This document shows positions 46,068 to 54,063 of a DNA stretch of 54,063 nucleotides, in pieces. Position 1 is the first letter of the stretch. Every line of letters starts with the position of its first letter. Origin of the DNA: Carex sylvatica. Its lineage: Eukaryota > Streptophyta > Magnoliopsida > Poales > Cyperaceae. A program made the translations under genes and the position numbers. The DNA is taken from assembly GCA_964058845.1 (NCBI GenBank), contig CAXKVR010000086.1:1-54063 (forward strand), in the 5' to 3' direction. The notes beneath the pieces were generated by a model. The model did not search any database. It worked only from the letters and a program-made list of their open reading frames with translations, and was not told the DNA's origin.

Positions 46068-49015
46068 ATGGCTAGGGGACGTCCTAGGAGACCACCACCA
46101 CCCGACCCTATTGATGAGCCCATTCCCGTGGATAGCACGGAGCATTTCAGTCCATTATTATGGATACCTCACAGTGAGCATCGAGTCTCACTAGCATCCC
46201 GAGAGGTACGTGATTACTTTATTTTTTTCTTTTTTTACGTTAAATTTTTTTAGAGTTCTCATATTTTTAGATTTTTATGTTGTTTATTTTTTTTTCAACG
46301 CAGAGTCAGGAGTCTCTAGAAAGCAAGTGTCGGGTTTATGGCATGCAGTACTACTCTCTGATGGACCCGTATCTACACAATCTGGGGTTGTACCATTTGG
46401 TCGATATATTGGAGACGGAGAGCAAGGCCATTAATGCGTCCCTCATTCAGGGGCTAGTGGAGCGATGGCGCTCCGAGACACACACATTCCATTTGCCGTT
46501 CGGAGAGATGACAGTGACTCTCCAGGACGTGAGTGTCCTTTGGGGTTTGCCTATCCAGGGCGTGCCCGTCGGTGGCATATCTGACCCCACTGACGAGAAC
46601 ATGATTAATGCCAGCCTCGCAGAGCTGTTGGGAGCAGAGCCAGATGTACGTGATAATGGTGGGAGATCGAGATTTCATCTGAAGAAGACGGCGCTGCGAG
46701 CTCTGTTTGCCGATCGAGGTTTGCATTGGCGATCCACGCAGCATGACATTGAGAGGTACTTTTATAAACCATTATATATATATATTTTTATTTTGTATTT
46801 TATTTCATTGCAAAAAATGGGTTGGTCCCTAATTTTGACATTTCAGATACACACGGGCTTTCGTGATGGACCTATTTGGTTCTGTCATGTTTCCTGATTC
46901 GAGCGGTGATGCTATTCCGATTATGTATCTGGAGCTGTTGAGAGACCTTGGGTCATCAAGAAAGTACAACTGGGGTGGAGCCGTCCTGGCACATCTTTAC
47001 TCCAACCTGTGCCATGCTTGCAAGGTCAGTATGTTATTGTTGTCTTATTTTTAAAAATTAACTTGTTCCGACGTCTAATATTCTTCAAATTGCAGCCTAA
47101 AAGTAAGAAGATGTACGGGCCGACACTTCTACTGCAGCATTGGTCGTGGTCGCGCATACCAGTGGCGGTACCCGTGCAGAATGAGTCACTACATTCGGGA
47201 GAGCCCGATGATGCATATCACCCGGCATTTGGCAAGAAATGGTACGGGGATCACCGCTACGTGGACACGCCTCACGGAAAGCCAGCAGGCATCAGGTTGG
47301 TCCGTGGTCAGTTGCAGAGTCTGGGTGACACGCAGGTGAGCTGGACTCCGTATGCTGAGTCATACTGTGAGGGGAGGCTGCCACAGATTATATCAGATGA
47401 TGAGGAGATGTGGCTCTACAGGGGTCCACTGATTTGCTTCTGGATAGTGGAGCATCACTATCCAGACCGGGTGCTCCGTCAGTTTGGACTTCCTCCACTC
47501 ATCCCCGCAGATCCAGACATCCCGAGATATATTATCACGAGGCTACACGGGTACGTACAAGTTATGTTTTTCTTGAATTTTGTATTTAATATTAGTTGTT
47601 GTAAACACTAATTTGCATGTAACATATTAATTACAGGACGTACCACAGTAATCACGCCGATAGAGATTGGAGTACGGCTTTCCTGGAGCACTACGACAGA
47701 GCAGGGACCATGAGGGAGAACTTGTGGCATATGTCGGAGGATTATGAGACGCAGCTGCAGGGGTCTCCCCTACTGAGATACCAGGCTTGGTACCTGCAGG
47801 TCGGCATGGCATCAGTGTATCTTAAGGGAGATTACGGCAATTATCTCCGCTCCAAGATCTTCGAAGATGATGGTTATACTCCCACTGGCAAGAAAGGGGC
47901 TCGTGATGTAAGTAATGCACCTAAAACAACTCATTTTGACCATCTTTTTAACCTTTTTTTTCTAATGTTTCTTATTTTAATTTTTTTAGTTGCTACTAGC
48001 GGTTAAAGGTGGAGCACATTCAATCGTTTGTCTTGGAAAGCGTGGCTTCAGGGCTTTTGGACACACAATGTTGAACTACTTTGCGCCTTGTATTGAGGGC
48101 CACGGCCACGAGGCCAAGCTAGTTACGATGCTCAGAGACGCCGGAGAGGACATCGATTGGCGCAGAGTACATAGGGATGAGCCCGACGCGCCACCTGTTA
48201 TGACTGCTGATATGCCACCAGAGCCCGCAGACCAGCCAGAGTGGGACTACCACCGTTGGGTTCTGGGCATGTCTAGTTGGCACGCCTATTTTGACCAGTA
48301 TGGACGTCCGTGTCTTCCCCAGGTTCGGTATTATTTATTTTATGTCAAGTTAGTTAACATTTTCTCATTCAGTAAAGTAAGTTAGTTAAAATTTATTGAA
48401 TTATTTGTTTCCTTGCAGGGTCCTGCCTACATGCCGACACAGCCTGAGCACCAGACTAGATCCCCGGAGCTTCCTCAGGTTCGGTCTTCTTTATTTTATG
48501 TCAAGTTAGTTAAAATTTTCTCCTTCAGTAAAGTACGTTAGTTAAAATTTAGTTAGTTAAAATTTATTGAATTATTTGTATCCTTGCAGGGTCTTGCCTA
48601 TATTCCGACACAGCCTGAGCACCAGGCTCGATCTCCGGAGATTCAGTCTATGCATGCGTCTCAGGGCTTGGAGTTCAGCCTTGCAGATCTAGCTCCAGGT
48701 GATCAGTGGGATACAGCCGCTTCTCCTGCACCGCATCAGCCGTATCCAGCGAGGGCTCACGATTGGGAGGCCTCTGGTAGCGGGACTCAGCCTGACTTAT
48801 CCTTGTTTCATACCCCTCTGCCAGCTACACACGCCGCCGAGGATCCATGGGGTACAGCACTCACGATGAGCAGAGAGACTGAGCCCGAGGTTGAGATCAC
48901 ACCAGCTCGTGTGGCGCAGGAAGGAGAAGTACAGTGGAATAACTGGCATCGAGTTTTCACCAGAGAGAATAGAGGCAGACCAGCTGACCGATATTCCGAT
49001 TCGCGGTATCGTTGA
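46068..49015 (+). CDS. Plant mobile domain (PMD, MAIN-like) protein of MULE copy 2
   Basis: Predicted coding exons: 46068-46205, 46304-46755, 46847-47024, 47096-47550, 47637-47907, 47990-48322, 48419-48478 and 48590-49015. All introns are GT-AG and the frame is kept, giving 770 aa. A non-coding first exon (about 44080-44178) is likely. The N-terminus is basic (MARGRPRRPPPP). The PMD-like region runs from about residue 58 to 480, with WGLPIQG, YLELLRDL, GPTLLLQHWSWSRIP, YRGPLICFWIVEHHYPDRVLRQFG and RLHGTYHSNH. The tail is Pro/Gln/Ser-rich. PMD proteins occur in plant transposons and as host proteins such as MAIN and MAIL1, which affect gene expression and transposon silencing. The role inside a MULE is unknown. 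ATG 46068 was preferred over the in-frame 46041 because an acceptor ends at 46066. Confidence 0.85.
48323..48589 (+). repeat. Tandem exon-plus-intron duplication in the PMD gene
   Basis: The 60-nt exon 48419-48478 (GPAYMPTQPEHQTRSPELPQ) and the start of the next exon (GLAYIPTQPEHQARSPEIQ) are copies. The two introns before them also match: both start GTTCGGT and share TTTATGTCAAGTTAGTTAA and GAATTATTTGT near their 3' ends. Confidence 0.88.
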
Positions 49016-49244
49016 TAGAGAGTTTTTTTATTGTTTTCTTTGTAGTGTTTTATGTTTTATTGTGTATTATGTACGCTGATAGCTTATTATGATTTTTGTT
49101 CTGAGTTTAGCTATGTTTTATGGTAGTATTTATACAACAGAAAAAATAATAAGAGAAACACTACATAATTAAGAACAAAAAACATACTAATAGAACCACT
49201 AAATCAAAAACAAAAGAACAACAAAAGAACACTAAACAAAAAAA

Positions 49245-49640
49245 ACGAGTGTGCAAAGTTGGGGTCGGAATGAAAACGTCATCAGTTCGGGCTATTTTTG
49301 AGCTCTTATATCTCACGATCCGTTCGGAGATTTCGTATGAAACTTTACAGTCCTGTTTGGAAATATCAACAATGTATGTCGCTCAATTTTCATGATTTTT
49401 GGAGATAGTTTGCTCCGAGAACGAGTGTGCAAAGTTGGGGTCGGAATGAAAACGTCATCAGTTCGGGCTATTTTTGAGCTCTTATATCTCACGATCCGTT
49501 CGGAGATTTCGTATGAAACTTTACAGTCCTGTTTGAAAATGTCAACAATGTATGTCGCTCAATTTTCATAATTTTTGGAGATAGTTTGCTCCGAAAACGA
49601 GTGTGCAAAGTTGGGGTCGGAATAAAAATATCTTACAATG
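49245..49640. repeat. 176-bp tandem repeat between the convergent MULE genes
   Basis: ACGAGTGTGCAAAGTTGGGG starts at 49245, 49421 and 49597, giving two full copies and a partial third at an exact period of 176. Each full copy contains ATATCTCACGATCCGTTCGG and GTATGAAACTTTACAGTCC. A diverged single copy lies at the same place in MULE copy 1 (about 10410-10550). Confidence 0.9.
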
Positions 49641-49668
49641 TAAAATTTAAACAAAGGCATTTAAAACC

Positions 49669-49923
49669 CTATTTCTTATAAGCCGGTTTCTTAGCAGCTG
49701 GCTTCTTATCAGCCGACTTCTTAGCAGCCGGCTTCTTATCAGCTGGCTTAAGAGTAGTTACTCCCGATGATGTGCTCGCCTTACTAGATCCGTATGAATT
49801 TTCAACAAAGTCATCGTCTGAAAGGGGAGGATGAACAATAGGTTGCGGACCAAATCTTTTTCTAAGAAAACAAAATTTACAGTGACATTCTCCTTGCTCG
49901 ATACCTCGGTTGCTATCGTTCAT
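49669..49923 (-). CDS. Small basic ORF with (A)DKKPAAKK repeats, unassigned
   Basis: 84 codons from ATG 49923 to the stop at 49669. The N-terminus has a Cys cluster (CHCKFC), then a Ser/Thr-rich middle, then a lysine-rich tail of KKPA/AKK repeats like those of linker-histone tails. The ATG directly follows TTGTTGTTGAACAG, which resembles a splice acceptor, so this may be an exon of a longer transcript. It lies downstream of the transposase stop, on the same strand. I do not recognise a family, and it is absent from the corresponding part of MULE copy 1. Confidence 0.35.
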   Translation of the reverse strand: MNDSNRGIEQGECHCKFCFLRKRFGPQPIVHPPLSDDDFVENSYGSSKASTSSGVTTLKPADKKPAAKKSADKKPAAKKPAYKK

Positions 49924-50106
49924 CCTGTTCAACAACAAAACAAACATACTATAACGTGAATAAGTCATATCATAAAATATTAAAACATAAATAAATCATA
50001 ACATAAACTAATACAATCCATTTACATAAAATAATACAACACATTCACATAAAATAATACAACATGTAATCAAACGATACAATACAACTATACAAATTAT
50101 ATTAAG

Positions 50107-53100
50107 TCATCGTCTAAAATTCAATCCCCTCAGCACACGAGATCCCCATGATGATGTGCTTCTTCTAGTTGGTTGTACTGCTTCTTCTTGCTGGTTTGCT
50201 GTACCAGATGGCCCTGCACCATATGTGCTCGTCCCTCCTAGTTGAGATGTGCTCCTCCTAGGTGGTTGCAAAGCTTCTCCTTCCTCGTGTGCTGTACCAG
50301 ATGGTCCCGCGTGAGATGTGCTCCTCCTTCCAGCTTGAGATGTGCTCCTTCTCCGCTGGGTAGTACCTGAATGCCCTTGCATCCCAACCACCTCTTCTCC
50401 TGTCAGTACTTCTCCCATTGCCTCCCTAAACATCATAGTTGCATTTTCACGGAAGGTACGGCTTCTGGCTGTGCTGCGCCTCGACCCTTGCGATCCACTT
50501 GCCTCTGCCATAACTCGATCGTTTTCAGCTGCATTTGCTGCGTTACGAGAATCTGCAGACCCAATAAATGATATAGTAAGTTATTGAAAAATGTAATAAA
50601 ATATAATCATTGTTCAATATTACATACCTCGCATCTGCCTGTCGGTAGTGGAACGGCGAGGACGGTGCCCTATTTGCCTACCTTGCATTTCATCCATGGT
50701 CATTGGTTGACGGATGTGTTTTCTCCTACCATACCGTATCCAATCTTTGTTCGGCTCGTATTTTTGGGTAGTGGTCGTAGGCCATTCTTCAGGATTACCG
50801 TAGGGAACAAACAAGGCATTCCAAGTACTTAGAAGGTACTCCATTCTGTACCAGTGGGCAACAAATTGATCGGGGGACCAGCTGTTATGGCGACAAACCG
50901 CTAACACATGAGCGCACGGAATTTCAGTTAGTTGGATACCTCTGCATGTACATTCCACTGCTCTATCAGCTCCGAATGTCGCAATATACTTGAACTTTCT
51001 ATGTATAATGGACATAGTTCCACCTTGTGTTTGGACTACTGGGACATATTCATCTGGGCCCGTGACTTCGTACTTACCTTCGCCGTGCGAGTATGAGATG
51101 ACATCCATACCCACAGCTTTCTCCCACCGTTTGGCAAGCTTATCTTGTACCCGTTTGGAAAAAGGCTTACAAGCAGTGCTGTGCTCCATTGCTGCCTGCC
51201 GCCGCTGAACAAACCACCTGTTGCACTTGTAGAATGTCTCCTCAACAAGTGCAGCTACGGGCAACATTCGGGCCTCCTTAAAGACAGCGTTCAGGGACTC
51301 AGAGCCATTTGTTGTCATGATACCAAATCGATATCCTCCATCACAGGTTTGAAAGATTTTCTCATAATTTGACGGCTCCATGACATCATTAGGACGTACT
51401 TTGCCCACTCTCTTTAAAAAAGCATTACACTTCGGATTTTGCTGCAATAGAACAAAGTAAAATTAGATGAAATATGCATGTCAAGGAAACAAAAATGATA
51501 TAACTTAGACAATATTAGACATACCATGGCAAATTCTTCGAACATCTCTTTCAGCCTTCTTGGCTTCTTCTTCCTGGCTCCTTGTTTGAACCTGGTTCCG
51601 TACCATTTGTCCTTTCCGCACGCCTGCACCAGGTTATCAGCAACATGCTGCATACAAAACCTGTGCACAAAATTATTCCCATCCCATCCGTATTCGGGTT
51701 TCAAAGCAGCTTTGATCGCCTTGTGTTGGTCTGATATAACGCATACGAATCTATTAACACCAAGCACATGAATTCTAAACCACTGTAAGAAAAAACCCCA
51801 ATTCTCTTCATTCTCCTTCTGTACAATTCCAAATGCTAGAGGCAGCAATTGATTCTCGGCATCATAGCCGCAGGCCATCAAAAGCCGTCCCTCATACCGT
51901 CCAGAGAGGAAGGCTGCATCTATACTGATCACCGGTCTCAAGTAATCAACTGCGGTGATGCATGGTCCATAAGCCCATGCGACGGCCCTAAATTGCTGCA
52001 CATCTTGCTTGACCAGTCCTGTATTTTTATCGATGCTCGGACTAGTCAGAAATTGGTGCCTCGAGCCGGGATTCTTGTCACATATCCCGATAAGCAATAG
52101 TTTCATAAAATTGTACGATTCCTCCCAACTCCCGAATTGTCGGGATACTGCAATCTCACGACCTCTCCAAAGTTGGTTGTACTTTGGGGTTATAGTTCGA
52201 AATCTAACCCTCACGCAGTTTGCCACACTCCGAATGCTCATACAGGGGTCTTTCTTAATGCTATCCTCGATGATATCTGCGATGATTGATGCCGTGAGTT
52301 GTGCATAGTCAGTCCTGGTGTACTCTGACGTGCATGTGTGAGGCGTGTCTTGCTCAGTTATTACCCATGTATCTTCATAATTTGTTGCTCTTGCCTTCAG
52401 GATAAAATGACAATTCTGAGTGTTGCATCTAATTTCCAACCGGGATTTGTCACTTTTGTGAGTATATATCTCCTGATTCTTGTCAACATGGTGCTCTCTG
52501 ATCTTTTTCGTCAGCTGTTTTTTATTTTTGAAGTACTGACCTTTTGCGAGCTCACTCTTGTATTCAACCCGATGACCGTAGTAAGAAACATCTGCTTCTC
52601 GAAAAGCAGATGTGTCATTGAAGTTTACGAACGGGTGAGTCTCAGAACGGCCACTTAATGGCATATTTCTATTCTGCCTCACAGTAGGCTGTGTGTATTC
52701 TCCTTCATCGGTATCATCTCCCTCATCATTATCGTCCCAGTGTTCTTCTCCCAATTCATCCCCAGTTTGTAGATTCTCCTCCGGTACTTCGTTCATAAAT
52801 TCAAATTCTGACTCGTGTGAATCCTCCTGTACTGGTGGCGGTCTGGGGTGAGGATTTGGTTCAGGCCCAGGTAAGAATGAAGGACCTCCCGACACATATA
52901 TAGGTGGGATAAAAGGTGGAGATTGTAGTCCGGGTGGGATCAAATGTGGAGGTTGAGGTGAATTACTATATATTTCTGGTTCTGGCGTTGGTTCGAGTAC
53001 GAATATAGGAGTGTGTGGTTCTGCATTTTGTTGATAATTTTCTGCAATATAATTTTGGCCTGAACTTCCAGACCCTGATCCTCTGTGAATCCTGCACGCA

Positions 53101-53396
53101 AAAACTTCGAATCCACTATCACCGGACCTCACAGTCCTGTTGATCAGGCCTCTCAATGCCACGTCATCTCCCAGTGCAATTCTGAGATACCTTCCTCCTT
53201 GGAGCACTCGGGCCATTATTTGTAATTCATAGCGGTTCCTATTGTAGCCGCTCAAATCGTAAATAAGCGTTTGCAACTCCTCAAATGAGAAATTTTCATC
53301 AACCCAACGCGTATTTACTGGAGGTTTGGAGTAACGTACACCATACTGGTCAGTTGTGAACTTTCCTCCAAAATGTACGAAAATTCCAACAGACAT
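50107..53396 (-). CDS. MuDR-type (Mutator-like) transposase of MULE copy 2
   Basis: Exons 53396-51525, 51441-50628 and 50552-50107 on minus, all GT-AG, joined 1043 aa. It cuts and moves the element by binding its ends. Seen: an N-terminal region (1-100) with FGGKF; a Pro/acidic linker (about 125-245); a MuDR-type DNA-binding region (about 260-356, ending DTPHTC); an RNase H-like DDE core with candidate catalytic D493 (SIDAAF), D556 (VISDQH) and E672 (NGSESLN); a SWIM zinc finger C788-X-C790-X9-C800-X-H802; and a C-terminal tail with repeated RRSTS words. The start is ATG 53396; an open frame extends only to a TTG upstream. No stop or frameshift was seen, unlike copy 1. A 5'-UTR intron (53721-53407) is likely. 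Confidence 0.9.
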
Positions 53397-53406
53397 GGCC
53401 AATAAA

Positions 53407-53721
53407 CTACATTAATGAATGGTAAATATTTTGTCAGTTTACCAGTTCCAATTGTATACAGCTGCCATCAGTATTAAACAGTCCTAAATTAATGGTATGT
53501 GAACAGTTAATATGTACTTATCAATTTGGGTCAACAGTACATACATAAATGAATAGTATGCGAACAGCAAATACGTAAGTGAATAGTTTGTCAACATTAA
53601 ATACGTAAGTGAACAGTGCGTGAACAGTACATACGTAAGTGAACAGTACGTGAACAGTAAATACGTACATTAACAGTACGTGAACAGTAAATAAAATATT
53701 TAAAAAATAAACAGTACGTAC
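53407..53721 (-). repeat. Leader intron with GAACAGTAAATACGTA repeats (copy 2)
   Basis: Short units containing GAACAGTA(A/C)ATACGTA recur from about 53500 to 53715. A donor ACAG/GTACGT (GT at 53721-53720) and an acceptor TGTAG (53408-53407) bracket them upstream of the transposase ATG. Confidence 0.65.
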
Positions 53722-53738
53722 CTGTAGCAGCTCCTTCT

Positions 53739-53815
53739 CCTTCTCTCTTTCTCTCTCTTTCTCTTTCTCTCTCCCTCTCTTTCTCTCTCTTTCTCTTTCC
53801 CCTTCTCTCTTTCCT
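53739..53815 (-). repeat. (GA)n-rich transposase leader
   Basis: Imperfect GAGAAA/GAGA repeats on minus, probably the first, non-coding exon. The PMD leader at the other end is likewise CT-rich on its sense strand, so the composition is opposite. Confidence 0.7.
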
Positions 53816-53837
53816 CTGGCTGAAGGCACCTTCTCCT

Positions 53838-53843
53838 TATAAG
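53838..53843 (-). promoter_or_regulatory. Possible TATA box of the transposase gene
   Basis: TTATAA within CCTTATAAGG, just inside the poly-A run and hairpin block of the right end. Weaker than the TATAAATA at the left end. Confidence 0.4.
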
Positions 53844-53880
53844 GAAAAACCAGGGGAAAAAAAAAAAAAAAAAAAAAAAA

Positions 53881-53990
53881 CCCGGACCGCCCCATTTTTA
53901 GGCGGTCAGGAATTAAAATTCCGGACCGCCCCATTTATCGGCGGTTAGGAATTTTAATTCCGGACCGCCCCATTTTTAGGCGGTCAGGGC
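53881..53990. repeat. Three hairpin-capable subterminal repeats at the right end
   Basis: Three direct units, each with GGACCGCC...GGCGGT able to pair over a loop of about 9 bases, start near 53882, 53922 and 53961. AATT-rich spacers separate them. The left end has only one such block. A poly-A run of about 25 bases (53857-53880) precedes them. Confidence 0.85.
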
Positions 53991-54063
53991 ATTTTTAAAA
54001 ATTTGGCTGGAACCCTGTTATTTTTAATAATTTGTTTTTTTTTTTGGGTATTTTTAAAAATGT
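53960..54063. repeat. Right terminal inverted repeat of MULE copy 2, last 3 bases outside the window
   Basis: It is the inverse of 43943-44045 except for one length difference in the A/T run. The window ends at TGT, so CGG is expected next. Confidence 0.92.

Larger units (their letters stand above)
43940..54063. mobile_element. MULE copy 2: autonomous-looking element with PMD gene and MuDR-type transposase
   Basis: Terminal inverted repeats of about 105 bp bound it (43940-44045 and 53960-54063, the latter cut by the window edge). The left end starts CCGACATTTTTAAAAATACC. Its inverse ends the window three bases short. Inside lie two convergent genes: PMD (46068-49015, plus) and transposase (53396-50107, minus). 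The near-identity of the two terminal repeats (one length difference in an A/T run seen) and the open genes suggest recent activity. The expected 9-bp target copy on the left is ttgctggga (43931-43939). Confidence 0.9.

Noticed and set aside
53521..53934. 137-codon minus frame upstream of the transposase
   Set aside because: It reads through the leader-intron repeats, the GA-rich leader and the poly-A run. It has no ATG linkage to the transposase frame and no domain.

Overview
The window is nuclear DNA of a flowering plant, probably a eudicot. It is AT-rich, its genes have GT-AG introns, it carries a group III WRKY gene, and most of the rest is plant transposons: a Ty3/gypsy chromovirus, Mutator-like elements (MULEs), CACTA elements and MITEs. 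There is no prokaryotic or organellar signature. The species cannot be named from what is visible. All splice sites below were read by eye. Layout: (1) 1-9749 is a nearly complete, very young Ty3/gypsy chromovirus on the minus strand. Its left LTR is cut by the window edge. (2) It sits inside the last exon of a plant-mobile-domain (PMD) gene of an older, decayed MULE (copy 1, remnant 9750-14667), whose transposase pseudogene is still readable. (3) 15026-16127 is a foldback MULE of about 1.1 kb with a perfect 9-bp target duplication and ends resembling those of the large MULEs. (4) 16137-28220 is gene-poor. It holds a family of palindromic MITEs with one shared core, a tRNA-derived SINE-like piece, microsatellites, and a 1.5-kb non-autonomous CACTA element (26107-27640). 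(5) 28273-29986 is a three-exon group III WRKY transcription factor, the only ordinary host gene that looks intact. (6) 30313-39365 is a graveyard of CACTA ends, an F-box/FBD gene fragment, a decayed CACTA gene with a DUF8039-like and a Ulp1-protease-like part, and one exon of a NifU-like (NFU) gene. (7) 39366-43930 is intergenic with simple and degenerate repeats. (8) 43940-54063 is a second, apparently intact MULE of about 10.1 kb (copy 2) with terminal repeats of about 105 bp.

MULE copy 2 carries two convergent genes, each starting just inside a terminal repeat. A nine-exon PMD-protein gene runs rightward and a three-exon MuDR-type transposase gene runs leftward. This resembles maize MuDR, with the PMD gene in the place of mudrB. 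Each gene appears to begin with a non-coding exon and a 5'-UTR intron filled with tandem repeats. A 176-bp tandem repeat and a small basic ORF lie between the two 3' ends. Copy 1 keeps the same order and the same transposase intron positions but is broken by frameshifts, stop codons and the gypsy insertion.

The most interesting candidate system is this PMD plus transposase MULE, with its repeat-filled leader introns, asymmetric hairpin-bearing ends and a possibly cross-mobilised foldback relative. The window appears to end 3 bp before the element does, which gives a simple testable prediction about the next bases.
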